Of a stretch of DNA of 64,000 nt, positions 7,193 through 16,472 are shown piece after piece. Every line of letters starts with the position of its first letter. Position 1 is the first letter of the stretch. The position numbers and the translations under genes were made by a program. The DNA comes from Roseateles sp. XES5 (GTDB lineage Bacteria; Pseudomonadota; Alphaproteobacteria; Rhizobiales; Rhizobiaceae). The stretch is taken from NCBI RefSeq assembly GCF_020535545.1, contig NZ_CP084752.1, positions 2,879,501 to 2,943,500 of the forward strand, in the 5' to 3' direction. The notes under the pieces are model-generated. The model was given only the letters and a program-made list of their open reading frames with translations, was not told where the DNA came from and made no database searches.

Positions 7193-7408
7193 TCAGCCGG
7201 CGATCTGCAGGTTAACCGCCTTCGGGCCTTTGCCGCGGCGATCGGGTTCCGTGTCGAAGCTTACCTTCTGGTTTTCGGAGAGGCCGTTCAGGCCCGAAGC
7301 CTGCACAGCGGAAATGTGTACGAAGATGTCCGCGCCACCGTTGTCGGGCTTGATGAAGCCAAAGCCCTTCTCGGTGTTGAAGAATTTTACAGTGCCAGTC
7401 TCGGCCAT
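7193..7408 (-). CDS. CspA-family cold-shock protein
   Basis: A 71-residue single OB-fold nucleic-acid-binding domain. Both RNA-binding motifs are intact: RNP1 as KGFGFIKPDNG and RNP2 as DIFVHISAV. Family members melt RNA structure and bind single-stranded nucleic acid. The long untranslated region upstream (to 7808) is typical of cspA-type genes whose leader controls translation. Rhizobia carry several paralogues; which one this is cannot be told. Confidence 0.93.
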   Translation of the reverse strand: MAETGTVKFFNTEKGFGFIKPDNGGADIFVHISAVQASGLNGLSENQKVSFDTEPDRRGKGPKAVNLQIAG

Positions 7409-7808
7409 GCGTCAGGTCCTTTTCTCTCTGCCCGTATATTGGCGGCGGGCAGCACATCAGTTTTGCCCCATAGGGCGTTAGGCAGGCAGTTCTGGAGGTT
7501 GAGGAAAGGGTCCTGTTTTCACCGCAGCCAGCCAACCGTTGGTCTTGCGACCATCAGATCTTGGCTGCCCGGAATTGTTTCGCGTCTCCGGCGCGCATTT
7601 ATTCAAGGTCTTCCCGTGTCCGCAAATTGCCCGAACGGCGCAAGAGTGATGTGTTTGCTTCAAATTGGCAAGCAAAAGTTTTGGCGGCCGTTTGACACGC
7701 CTCACTTTGGTCAAATTCCAGGCGATTGCCGAAAAAACCCTCAGCTTTTAGGGGCTTTCTGCTGCACTGGTATGACTTATATTGCGCTGCGAAAGAAGAA
7801 GCGCGCCG
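7409..7808. other. 400-base non-coding region upstream of the cold-shock gene
   Basis: No credible gene is present. It should contain the cold-shock promoter and a long 5' leader on the minus strand. A 7-bp perfect inverted repeat (TTTGCTT at 7654-7660, AAGCAAA at 7670-7676, 9-base spacer) lies about 250 bases upstream of the start. A weak terminator for the transporter gene is at 7732-7753. Confidence 0.5.
7732..7753 (-). terminator. Possible weak terminator of the DMT transporter gene
   Basis: A short CCCT/AGGG stem with an 8-base loop, followed on the minus strand by six T. The stem is short, so confidence is low. Confidence 0.35.
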
Positions 7809-8711
7809 TCATGCTTCAACGGCAAGGCCCGCACGGCGGCCACGCAGCAGTTCCGGCACGAGTTCCACCGCCAGCATGGCGAGGAAGATGATGCCGCAGC
7901 CGACATAGCCGGCAGATGTGATGGTCTCTCCCAGCAGCATCACGCCGAAGAGGGCGGCGAAAAGCGCCTCGCTGGAGAGGAAGATGGCCGCCTGCGGGGC
8001 GGTCGTGTAACGCTGGGCGACATTCTGGAAGATGAAAGCGATGCCGCTGGAGAAGACGCCGGCATAGAGGATTTCGGGCAGCGCCCCCTTGATGGCGGCC
8101 AAGCTGACGGGCTCGAACAGAATGCCGGCCGCGCAGCCGAGCACACCACAGATGGCGAACTGCACCAGCGACAGGGCGATCGGCCGGCCGGAGCGGCCGG
8201 CATAGACGCCGACGCAGATCATCTGCACGGACCAGAGCACGGCACAGAAAATGGTCAGCATGTCGCCGAGGGTCAGCGCGGCGAGCGTGCCGCCGGAAAG
8301 CAGGAAAATGCCGAAGGACGCCATGAAGGCGGCCGGCCAGACGATCCAGTGCGTCCGGCGGCGCAGCACGAGCACGGTCAGGATCGGCGTGAAGACGACA
8401 TAAAGGCCGGTGAGGAAGCCGGAATTGGTGACGGTCGTGGTGAGGAGGCCGACCTGCTGGAAGGCGGCAGCGGCAAAGAGGGCAAGGCCGGTCAGCGCGA
8501 AGCCGGCGATATCGGCCTGTCGCAACGGGCTTTTCGCGCGCGACTTCTCCCATTGCGCGAAGGGCAGGGCGACCAGCGTGGCGACGGCGAAGCGCAGGCC
8601 GATGAACCACAACGGGCCGAGCGTCTGCATCGCCGTCGACTGGGCGATGAAGCCCGCGCCCCAGATGGCACCGGCAAGCAACAGGAGAAGGTTCGCCTGA
8701 ACGCGCGTCAT
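7809..8711 (-). CDS. EamA-family drug/metabolite transporter
   Basis: A 300-residue inner-membrane protein with about ten hydrophobic segments in two EamA repeats. The first repeat starts LLLLLAGAIWGAGFIAQSTAMQTLGPLWFIGLRFAVATLVALPF; the second contains LSSEALFAALFGVMLLGETIT, the conserved SxEPVFAAL/GE motif region. EamA proteins export amino acids or other small metabolites; the substrate here is unknown. It is monocistronic between non-coding regions. Confidence 0.9.
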   Translation of the reverse strand: MTRVQANLLLLLAGAIWGAGFIAQSTAMQTLGPLWFIGLRFAVATLVALPFAQWEKSRAKSPLRQADIAGFALTGLALFAAAAFQQVGLLTTTVTNSGFLTGLYVVFTPILTVLVLRRRTHWIVWPAAFMASFGIFLLSGGTLAALTLGDMLTIFCAVLWSVQMICVGVYAGRSGRPIALSLVQFAICGVLGCAAGILFEPVSLAAIKGALPEILYAGVFSSGIAFIFQNVAQRYTTAPQAAIFLSSEALFAALFGVMLLGETITSAGYVGCGIIFLAMLAVELVPELLRGRRAGLAVEA

Positions 8712-8801
8712 GTTTCGTGACCCTGATGGGAGAAAGGGGGCGCGGTCGCGCCTTCACGCTCCTGCTATCAGGTGCGGGGATTGGAGGCAAGGGAGGCGGC
8801 G

Positions 8802-9959
8802 TCAGTCCGTCACGGCCGAGCGGGAGACCCGGAGTAGCGCCCCGTCCTCCGCGTCCGTCAGAAGAAGAAGAGCACCATCCGGTGCGACGACGACGTCGCG
8901 AATGCGGCCGAGTTCGCCGTCGAACAGCCGTTCCTCGGAAACGACGGCGCCGCTTTCGTCGCGCTCAAGGCGGGCGACAAGCTGGTACTTCAGCGCCGCG
9001 ACGATCAGGTTGCCGTCCCATTCGGGGAACATAGCGCCGCGATAGACGGCGATGGCGCCCGGCGCGATGGAGGGATCCCAGTAATAGAGAGGCTGCTCGT
9101 AGCCTTCAGCCGACGCGCCGAGCTCGAATTCCGCCCCGGAATAGTGCCGGCCGTAGGACACGAGCGGCCAGCCGTAGTTGCGGCCCGGCAGCGGCAAGTT
9201 GATCTCGTCGCCGCCACGGGCGCCGTGCTCGACTGAAAGCAGCGTGCCGTCCTTCTGGTCGATGGCAAGACCCTGCGGGTTGCGATGCCCCTTCGACCAG
9301 ATTTCCGAGAGGCCATCCGCGCTGCCGTTGAACGGATTGTCGGCATGGGGGCTGCCATCAGGGTTGATGTGCAGAATGGCGCCGGCATGATCGCGCATGT
9401 CCTGCGCGCGCTCGCCTTCGCCCCGGTCACCGATACCGAAGAACAGGCTGCCATCCTTGGCGATGGCGATGCGCGAGCCGAAATGCTGGCCGCGTGTCGT
9501 GAGGCGATTCATCAGGAAGATGCGCGTGGCGCCTTCGAGCTTCGTGGCATCGTCCGACAGCCTTGCCTTGCCGACGGCCGTGCCGATGCCGCCTTCGCCG
9601 CGGGCGCTATAGGTGAAGTAGAGAATGCGGCTCGTCGCAAAGTCAGGGGCAAGCGCGATGTCGAGCAGGCCACCCTGCCCATTCGTGGCGACCTCGGGCA
9701 CGCCGCTGAGTGGCGGGGAGACGGCATGGCCGCGCACGAGACGAAGCGTGCCGCCCTTTTCTGAAACGAGATAGCCGCTGTCCGGCAGCACTTCGACGGA
9801 CCAGGGTTGCTTGAGGCCGGTCGCCAGCGTCTCGACGGAAAGCGCGGCCTTCTTGCTGGGGAATTCACGGGTCTGCGCGAGGGTGGGGGTGGCTGCGACG
9901 GCAAGGAGCAGGGCAATGGCCGCGAAGGCGCTCTTCCGCATGTTGGTGGTCTGCCGCAT
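8802..9959 (-). CDS. Secreted PQQ-dependent aldose sugar dehydrogenase
   Basis: A 385-residue protein with a signal peptide (SAFAAIALLLAVAATPTLAQ) and a six-bladed beta-propeller of the glucose/sorbosone dehydrogenase family (soluble YliI/Asd type). Family motifs include LKQPWSVEVLPD, GQGGLLDIALAPDF, the histidine in RGQHFGSRIAI, GDRG, WSKGHRNPQGLAID and EHGARGGDEIN, containing expected PQQ and calcium ligands. It would oxidise aldoses in the periplasm using PQQ. AGGAGA lies 6 bases before the chosen start; an internal ATG at 9941 is possible. Confidence 0.9.
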   Translation of the reverse strand: MRQTTNMRKSAFAAIALLLAVAATPTLAQTREFPSKKAALSVETLATGLKQPWSVEVLPDSGYLVSEKGGTLRLVRGHAVSPPLSGVPEVATNGQGGLLDIALAPDFATSRILYFTYSARGEGGIGTAVGKARLSDDATKLEGATRIFLMNRLTTRGQHFGSRIAIAKDGSLFFGIGDRGEGERAQDMRDHAGAILHINPDGSPHADNPFNGSADGLSEIWSKGHRNPQGLAIDQKDGTLLSVEHGARGGDEINLPLPGRNYGWPLVSYGRHYSGAEFELGASAEGYEQPLYYWDPSIAPGAIAVYRGAMFPEWDGNLIVAALKYQLVARLERDESGAVVSEERLFDGELGRIRDVVVAPDGALLLLTDAEDGALLRVSRSAVTD

Positions 9960-10032
9960 CGCCGTCTCCTGCTTTCGCCGTTAACTGGCCCAGAGCGGCA
10001 CGGCTTTCAAGGGCAATCGGTGGTGGGCAGGG

Positions 10033-10263
10033 TCAATTTTGCGTGGGGGAACTCAGAGAGGGGGAATTCAGCGAGGGGTCGATCTGCGAGGTGGTGCGCT
10101 CGATGCCGGAAGTCTTGATCGTGTCGATCTCGACGGCCGGAGGAGACATCAGGCTGACGACCATGGCGACGCAGGCGACCAGAGCCGTCATCGCGATCAG
10201 GAACATGGCGCGCGTTTCCCGGGCCTTTGGCTTGCTGCCGATCGTGTCGTCATCCAGAAACAT
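10033..10263 (-). CDS. Small single-pass membrane protein, unknown function
   Basis: A 76-residue product preceded by AGGGGAAGAG. The cytoplasmic N-terminus (MFLDDDTIGSKPKARETRA) is followed by one membrane segment (MFLIAMTALVACVAMVVSLM) and a Ser/Thr-rich external tail. No family is recognised. It lies alone between the aldose dehydrogenase and the EAL gene. Confidence 0.55.
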   Translation of the reverse strand: MFLDDDTIGSKPKARETRAMFLIAMTALVACVAMVVSLMSPPAVEIDTIKTSGIERTTSQIDPSLNSPSLSSPTQN

Positions 10264-10431
10264 GTCTCTTCCCCTGTTTGCGTTCCGTGATGGCGAAAAA
10301 GCCCGCCGAAGTCGGCGTCACAAGGACCGAATTGCGGCAAGGGCCGACATTTATTGCGGCGAAAATAAGGCTTGTGGAAAAAGTCGAAATTTCAGCAGGT
10401 TCGGCCGAATAGACCGCGCTCTCCCGCCGTT

Positions 10432-11328
10432 CTAGACACCCCGCCGGCCAAACTGGCGAAGGGGGCGAACGACGCGGCTTTCCGTGCCTGCGGCGGACGT
10501 CTCCGCGACGGCTTGGGCCGGCGTGTCGGCATGCTCCGGGAAGGTCTGGTTGAAGCTGGTAGGGGCGAGTTCCGGGCGGGCGAGCAGATAGCCCTGCAAC
10601 AGCGGGCCGCCCATCTCGCGGCAGAGCGCCAGCATATCCGGTTCCTCGATGCCCGCGACGATGGCACGGATGCTCTTGGCGGCGAACTGGCTGACAACGA
10701 CGCGCAGCAGCGCAAGCCCGGCGGAGTTTTCGGCAAAGCCGCGCAGCCAGGCCGTGTCGAAGGTCACGAATTGCGGCTGCAGGCGGCTGACGCGCTCAAG
10801 GTCGCGGTCTTCGCCGGTATAGTCGTCGATGGCGATGGCAAAGCCGCTCTCATGCAGCCGCTCGGCAAAACGGGCCAGCCGGTCGGGGTCGTCGAGCGGA
10901 TGCTGGCGGATCTCGCACACGATGGCATCGAGCGGCATGCCCGCCTCGTGTGCCGAGAGCCGCAAGCGCTCCACCTCCTGCCGCATTGCCTGGGGCGTTG
11001 CGAAGAGGCCGCTCTGGATGTTGACGATGAGAGCACAGTCGCGCCGGCCGAGCGCGCCGGCATTGAGGATGTGCAGGCTGCGGCAAAGCCCGTCGACCGC
11101 CGCCCGCTCGTCTTCCGCGACGCGCTGGAAGAATTCGCCGGGCGAGCAGGGCATGCCGCCCGCGCTGGCGCGGATCAGTCCCTTGAAGGCGGCGATCTGC
11201 AGGCGGCCGTCCGGCTGCTCGCTGAAGATCGGCTGCAGGGCCGATTGCAGGAGATAGGGGCCATAGACCGCGCTGAATGCGCCGTCCGGCTGGCGGACGA
11301 GATTGGAGAAGATGCTTCTTTCGCTCAT
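10432..11328 (-). CDS. EAL-domain protein with degenerate active site
   Basis: A 298-residue stand-alone EAL fold (start at 11328 favoured by GGATGG; ATG at 11340 also possible). Fold landmarks are ALQPIFS, VCEIRQHPLDD, FAIAIDDYTG and LLQGYLLARPEL. The catalytic signature is eroded: the EAL tripeptide position reads FKGL, and the usual lysine motif reads FVTFDT. It therefore probably binds, but does not hydrolyse, cyclic di-GMP, or acts through protein contacts. No GGDEF or sensor domain is present. A perfect CtrA box lies 55 bases upstream, suggesting cell-cycle-linked expression. Confidence 0.85.
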   Translation of the reverse strand: MSERSIFSNLVRQPDGAFSAVYGPYLLQSALQPIFSEQPDGRLQIAAFKGLIRASAGGMPCSPGEFFQRVAEDERAAVDGLCRSLHILNAGALGRRDCALIVNIQSGLFATPQAMRQEVERLRLSAHEAGMPLDAIVCEIRQHPLDDPDRLARFAERLHESGFAIAIDDYTGEDRDLERVSRLQPQFVTFDTAWLRGFAENSAGLALLRVVVSQFAAKSIRAIVAGIEEPDMLALCREMGGPLLQGYLLARPELAPTSFNQTFPEHADTPAQAVAETSAAGTESRVVRPLRQFGRRGV

Positions 11329-11382
11329 GCAGCGCACCATCCGCTGGAACGATGTCGACCGGTAAACCTTAGCCGCGACCCG

Positions 11383-11397
11383 TTAACGGCGGCTTAA
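11383..11397. promoter_or_regulatory. CtrA box (TTAA-N7-TTAA)
   Basis: TTAA at 11383-11386 and TTAA at 11394-11397, separated by exactly 7 bases, match the full CtrA consensus of Alphaproteobacteria. The box is 55 bases upstream of the EAL gene start and 245 bases from the divergent aminotransferase start. Confidence 0.6.
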
Positions 11398-11404
11398 TCC
11401 TTCG

Positions 11405-11420
11405 CGTAAAAATTTTTACG
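11405..11420. promoter_or_regulatory. 16-bp perfect palindrome between EAL and aatA genes
   Basis: CGTAAAAATTTTTACG is completely self-complementary, sits 8 bases from the CtrA box and has no loop, so it reads as a protein-binding site rather than a terminator. The binding protein is unknown. Confidence 0.4.
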
Positions 11421-11449
11421 TTCCCATATATTTCAACCTTGTCGTGTGA

Positions 11450-12844
<1,395 letters not shown>

Positions 12845-12867
12845 GCTATTCGGCCCTATGAATACGA

Positions 12868-12893
12868 AACCCGCCGGCGACGGCGGGTTTTTT
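12868..12893 (+). terminator. Terminator of aatA
   Basis: AACCCGCCG and CGGCGGGTT form a 9-bp stem with a GCGA loop and run into a T-tract, 23 bases after the stop codon. Confidence 0.85.
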
Positions 12894-12965
12894 CATTGCC
12901 GTTGGTGAAATTTTCGCCTTCGTCACCGATATAATGAAGCGATACGGAAACACCGGAGCAGCATC

Positions 12966-13199
12966 ATGAAAGCCACGTCCTTCTCCCTCGCCGCCCTGCT
13001 GGCGCTCACCGCCGCAACCGCCGCCCTTGCCGCCGACAGCTACGGGGAGCGAAGCGGAGAGACGCCGCGCGGAAAGGTCGTTGCCGGCGAACATCCGGGC
13101 ATGATGACGGCCTGGGACTATTTCTTCAACAATCCGGAAAAGTACCGCGGTATGCGCAACGGCCCCGGCGAGTATTATCAGGGCGCCGAACGCCGGTAA
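12966..13199 (+). CDS. Small secreted protein, unknown function
   Basis: A 77-residue product with a classical signal peptide (FSLAALLALTAATAALAAD) and a short mature part of about 55 residues containing SGETPRGKVVAGEHPGMMTAWDYFFNNPEKYRGM. No domain is recognised. GGAGCAGC precedes the start, and a TATAAT hexamer is present at 12930-12935. It is probably monocistronic and converges on the antiporter gene. Confidence 0.7.
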   Translation: MKATSFSLAALLALTAATAALAADSYGERSGETPRGKVVAGEHPGMMTAWDYFFNNPEKYRGMRNGPGEYYQGAERR

Positions 13200-13208
13200 G
13201 CCGCGTTC

Positions 13209-14303
13209 TCAAAGCCCGATCATCGTCAACATGATGAAGGTGGCGAAGAGGATGAAATGCGTCATGCCTTCGATGGCGTTCGTTTCGCCGTCATTGAGGT
13301 TGATGGCGGCGGCGATCAGCGTGATCGCCACCATGACCGTCTGCGTCGGCGACATAGCCATGACGAAGGGCTGGCCGGTATAGAGCGCGATGGCCTCCAT
13401 CACCGGCACGGTGAGGATCACCGTCGAGAGCGATGCGCCCATGGCAATGTTGACGACGGACTGCATGCGATTGGCAAGGGCGGCGCGCAAGGCCGTCAGG
13501 ATTTCCGGCGCGGCGGAAATCGCCGCGACGACGACGGCCATCAGCGCCGGCGGTGCGCCCGAACCCTTGAGGCCCGCGCCCAGCAGCACCGACATGACCT
13601 CCGCGAGCGCGCCGATCAGCACCACGCCGAAGAGGATGACGGCAATGGACAGGCTCGCGGGTTCGTTCTCGTCCGGCGCCTTGCTTGGCAGGCCTTCCTT
13701 CCGTTCGGCACGCGGATAGGCGTAGCTGAAGAAGTAGCTGTGCACGCCCACCTGCATGCGCAGGAAGACGGTATAGAGCGTGATCATCGCGCCGATGGTG
13801 AAGAGGGAATAGAGGTGCCAGCTTTCCCGCGGCACGAATTCCGGCACGACCATGGAAATGCCCATGGCCGTCAGGATCATCACGCCGTAGGTCTTTCCCG
13901 AATCGTCGTTATAGGGCTGTTCGCCGTGGCGGATGCCGCCGAGAAGGGCGGCAAGGCCGAGAATGCCGTTGATGTCGAGCATGACGGCGGCATAGATCGT
14001 ATCGCGCACCAGCGTCGGCGAGGTCTCGCCCTGCATCATGATGGCGAGGATCACCACCTCCACCAGCACCGCCGACAGCGTCAGGATCATCGTGCCATAG
14101 GGGTCTCCCACCTTGGAGGCGAGGATTTCCGCGTGATGGGCGATGCGGGTTGAAACGAGAATGATCGCGGCGATGAGCGCGAAGGCCGCCAGGAGAACCG
14201 ACAGGCGCCCCATCTCCAGAAGGCTGTGTTCCGTCGCATAGGCGACGATGGCGGCGGCAAGGCCGATGAAGAGGAAGCGTTCCTTCAGCAGGCTGGAGAG
14301 CAT
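13209..14303 (-). CDS. Calcium/proton (ChaA-like) antiporter
   Basis: A 364-residue polytopic inner-membrane protein of the Ca2+:cation antiporter superfamily. The start at 14303 (MLSSLLKERF) excludes an upstream extension that overlaps a terminator. Two homologous halves contain the acidic helices that define the family: SALVEVVILAIM-like (LSAVLVEVVILAIMM) in the first and AAISAAPEILTALRAALANRMQ in the second. ChaA-type proteins export Na+, K+ or Ca2+ against protons. Ion specificity is inferred from the family only. Confidence 0.85.
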   Translation of the reverse strand: MLSSLLKERFLFIGLAAAIVAYATEHSLLEMGRLSVLLAAFALIAAIILVSTRIAHHAEILASKVGDPYGTMILTLSAVLVEVVILAIMMQGETSPTLVRDTIYAAVMLDINGILGLAALLGGIRHGEQPYNDDSGKTYGVMILTAMGISMVVPEFVPRESWHLYSLFTIGAMITLYTVFLRMQVGVHSYFFSYAYPRAERKEGLPSKAPDENEPASLSIAVILFGVVLIGALAEVMSVLLGAGLKGSGAPPALMAVVVAAISAAPEILTALRAALANRMQSVVNIAMGASLSTVILTVPVMEAIALYTGQPFVMAMSPTQTVMVAITLIAAAINLNDGETNAIEGMTHFILFATFIMLTMIGL

Positions 14304-14353
14304 GGGCGAGCGGGCTCCTCGGCGGATCGATCTCATAGATGTAGCCGGGATGC

Positions 14354-14393
14354 GCAAAAAGAAAACGCCCGCGATGAAGGAAACGCGGGCGTT
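14354..14393 (-). terminator. Terminator of the arsR-nemA operon
   Basis: AACGCCCGCG and CGCGGGCGTT form a 10-bp stem with a 10-base loop, followed on the minus strand by TTTTCTTTTT, about 80 bases past the nemA stop. Confidence 0.8.
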
Positions 14394-14475
14394 CTTTGGG
14401 AGGACGCCTGAATGCGGCGAAGGGTAGACGGGGAGGGACGCGCCCACCATCGTCTGCCTTTCGCAGGGCCTATCC

Positions 14476-15597
14476 TCAGGCGACGTTTTCCAGCGCCGGG
14501 TAGTCCGTATAGCCCTTGGCGCCGCCACCATAGAAGGTGTCCTTGTCGGGGGCGTTCAGCACGGTGTCGTTCTTCAGGCGCTCCACGAGGTCCGGGTTGG
14601 CGATGAAGAGCTTGCCGAAGGCGACGAGGTCGGCCTTGCCGTCTTCCACGGCGTCGATGGCCAGTTCCCGGTTGTAACCGTTGTTGACCATCCAGGCCGC
14701 CTTGCCGCCTGCGGCATGGTAGGCGGCGCGCAGGGCAGCATAGTCGAAGGGCGTGTCGCCCTGCTGGTGATCACGCGGGCCGCCCGTCGCGCCCTCGATG
14801 ATGTGGATGTAGGAAAGGCCGTAACGGGCAAGGCCTTCTACCACATGGGTGAAGAGCGGCTGCGGATTCGGATCGAAGGCGTCGTTGGCGGGCGTGACCG
14901 GCGAGATGCGGATGGCCGTGCGGCCGGCGCCGATTTCCGCGGTGATGGCGTCGACGACCTCGAAGAGCAGACGCGCGCGGTTCTCGATAGAGCCGCCATA
15001 CGCGTCCGTGCGATGGTTGCTGCCGGAGCGCAGGAACTGGTCGATCAGGTAGCCGTTGGCTGCGTGGATCTCGACGCCGTCGAAGCCCGCCTCGATGGCG
15101 GCGCGGGCGGCCCGGCGATAATCCTCGACGATGCCGGGAAGCTCGGCCTTTTCGAGGGCGCGGGGCTCGGAGGTCTCGGCAAAGCTGCCGGTGCCGTCGG
15201 CATTGATGAGATAGGTCTTCGACTTGGCCTGGATGGCGGAGGGAGCGACCGGCTTACCGCCGCCCGGCTGCAGCGTGTCGTGCGAGATACGGCCGACATG
15301 CCACATCTGAACGACGATCCTGCCGCCGGCCTTGTGCACGGCATCCGTGACCTGCTTCCAGCCGGCGAGAGCTTCCGGCGTATAGAGGCCCGGCACGTCG
15401 GCATAGCCCTGACCCTGCTGGGTGATGGCCGTCGCCTCGGTGATCAGCAGGCCGGCGGAGGCGCGCTGTTCGTAGTAGGCGGCATTCAGCGTGTTCGGCA
15501 CGGCGTGTGGCGAGCGGTTGCGCGTCAGCGGCGCCATGACGATGCGGTTCTTGACGTCGATATCGCCGATCTTCAAGGGGTCGAAAAGAGAGGTCAT
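14476..15597 (-). CDS. nemA: Old yellow enzyme-family alkene reductase (NemA-like)
   Basis: A 373-residue FMN-dependent TIM-barrel ene-reductase. Family motifs: LKIGDIDVKNRIVMAPLTRNRS at the N-terminus, the substrate-binding HAANGYLIDQFLRSGSNHRTDAYGGSIENR block, and the FMN phosphate-binding GKADLVAFGKLFIANPDL. It reduces activated C=C bonds and is often induced by electrophiles such as N-ethylmaleimide. It is cotranscribed with an ArsR-family regulator 36 bases upstream, which probably senses the electrophile or metal. Confidence 0.92.
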   Translation of the reverse strand: MTSLFDPLKIGDIDVKNRIVMAPLTRNRSPHAVPNTLNAAYYEQRASAGLLITEATAITQQGQGYADVPGLYTPEALAGWKQVTDAVHKAGGRIVVQMWHVGRISHDTLQPGGGKPVAPSAIQAKSKTYLINADGTGSFAETSEPRALEKAELPGIVEDYRRAARAAIEAGFDGVEIHAANGYLIDQFLRSGSNHRTDAYGGSIENRARLLFEVVDAITAEIGAGRTAIRISPVTPANDAFDPNPQPLFTHVVEGLARYGLSYIHIIEGATGGPRDHQQGDTPFDYAALRAAYHAAGGKAAWMVNNGYNRELAIDAVEDGKADLVAFGKLFIANPDLVERLKNDTVLNAPDKDTFYGGGAKGYTDYPALENVA

Positions 15598-15633
15598 GGG
15601 AAGTCCTTCTTCTGGCTGGGAGGGGAGAGGTGC

Positions 15634-15945
15634 TCAGAGAGCGCCGTTGAGGTGATGGAGAAAGGCGGCGATCTTTTCGTCGTCGCGCTTAAAGAACACC
15701 CACTGGCCGACCTTGCGCGTCGTCACGAGGCCGGCGCGCTGCAAGGTGGAAAGGTGGGCGGAAACGGTGGACTGCGACAGGTCGCAGCGCTTCTCGATCT
15801 GCCCGGCGCAAACGCCGAATTCCAGCGGATGTTCCTGGCCGGGAAAATGCACCTGCGGCTCCTTCAGCCAGGCAAGGATTTCCAGTCGCTTGGGATGGGC
15901 GAGGGCCTTTAGGATTTCGTCGGTATCGGGTTCGGTCATGTCCAT
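15634..15945 (-). CDS. ArsR-family transcriptional regulator
   Basis: A 103-residue winged-helix repressor: ILKALAHPKRLEILAWLKEPQ, then the recognition region RCDLSQSTVSAHLSTLQRAGLVTTRKVGQWVFFKRDD. One cysteine lies in GVCAGQIEKRCDLS, so thiol or metal sensing is possible. It is the first gene of the operon with nemA. An ArsR gene occupies the same position next to the AbcR sRNAs and lsrB in Sinorhizobium meliloti. Confidence 0.9.
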   Translation of the reverse strand: MDMTEPDTDEILKALAHPKRLEILAWLKEPQVHFPGQEHPLEFGVCAGQIEKRCDLSQSTVSAHLSTLQRAGLVTTRKVGQWVFFKRDDEKIAAFLHHLNGAL

Positions 15946-16047
15946 CGGGTCTTCGCGATGTTTATATCGGATATTCCCGATATTGGGATCGCGGTTTGCC
16001 GATGCAAGGGGCCCCAGAAATAAAAATCAAAAAGAAAATAAATGGGC

Positions 16048-16165
16048 AAAAAAAGAGGGCCACAAGCGAAGCTCGGGCCCTGCTAGGTTGAAGGTTTAAG
16101 AACCTCCAGAGGGGAACAGCCAGCGCGCGGTACTGGGAGGAGAAAGACCGCAAGTGCGCCGGCTG
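16048..16165 (-). ncRNA. abcR: AbcR-family small RNA, downstream copy
   Basis: A transcript of about 118 bases on the minus strand. The 5' hairpin is formed by CAGCCGGCGC and GCGCTGGCTG with inner GCGGT/ACCGC, exposing TCTCCTCCCAGT in the loop, an anti-Shine-Dalgarno motif. A single-stranded TTCCCCTCTGGAGG stretch follows, then a GGGCC/GGCCC terminator with a seven-T tail. Two tandem copies between an ArsR gene and lsrB is exactly the AbcR1/AbcR2 (alpha-r15, SmrC15/16) layout of rhizobia, where these Hfq-dependent RNAs repress ABC-transporter mRNAs. Ends are estimated from promoter and terminator. Confidence 0.88.
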
Positions 16166-16170
16166 TCTTC

Positions 16171-16199
16171 AATATGGGAGAGGGGGTTGCCGTCTTCAA
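16171..16199 (-). promoter_or_regulatory. Promoter of the downstream AbcR RNA
   Basis: On the minus strand, TTGAAG (16199-16194) and CATATT (16176-16171) are separated by 17 bases and place the transcript start about 7 bases beyond, at the base of the sRNA 5' hairpin. Confidence 0.65.
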
Positions 16200-16259
16200 G
16201 AGAAAGACGTGCCAAGTTTTGCGTAAGCGTTGGAAATTCTGCCTTGGTTAACGTAAGGC

Positions 16260-16382
16260 AAAAAAAGAGGGCCGCAAGATCAACTTGGGCCCTTTGTAGT
16301 TTTGAAGGTAATAAAACCTCCAGAGGGGAACAGCTGCTGCGGTGGCACTGGGAGGAAAAAGCCACCAAAAGTGCATCAGCTG
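16260..16382 (-). ncRNA. abcR: AbcR-family small RNA, upstream copy
   Basis: A second homologous RNA of about 122 bases. The 5' stem is CAGCTGATGC/GCAGCAGCTG with inner GGTGGC/GCCACC, and the loop carries TTTTTCCTCCCAGT. The central TTCCCCTCTGGAGGTT stretch is identical to the other copy. The terminator GGGCCC...GGCCC ends in seven T. The copies differ in stem sequence but keep the pairing by compensatory changes, evidence for conserved RNA structure. Which copy is AbcR1 and which AbcR2 cannot be decided here. Confidence 0.88.
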
Positions 16383-16387
16383 GGCGC

Positions 16388-16416
16388 GATATGATGCTTT
16401 TTCGGGCATACGGCAA
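16388..16416 (-). promoter_or_regulatory. Promoter of the upstream AbcR RNA
   Basis: On the minus strand, TTGCCG (16416-16411) and CATATC (16393-16388) are 17 bases apart. Position and spacing match those of the promoter of the other copy. Confidence 0.6.
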
Positions 16417-16472
16417 TCATTTAATGCGCATGCCAGCCATGCATGAGGCGCAAGCCTTTCGAAATGGCGGTT

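Noticed and set aside
7409..7808. A coding gene in the long gap upstream of the cold-shock gene
   Set aside because: Short frames on both strands lack ribosome binding sites and recognisable sequence; a regulatory leader is the simpler reading.
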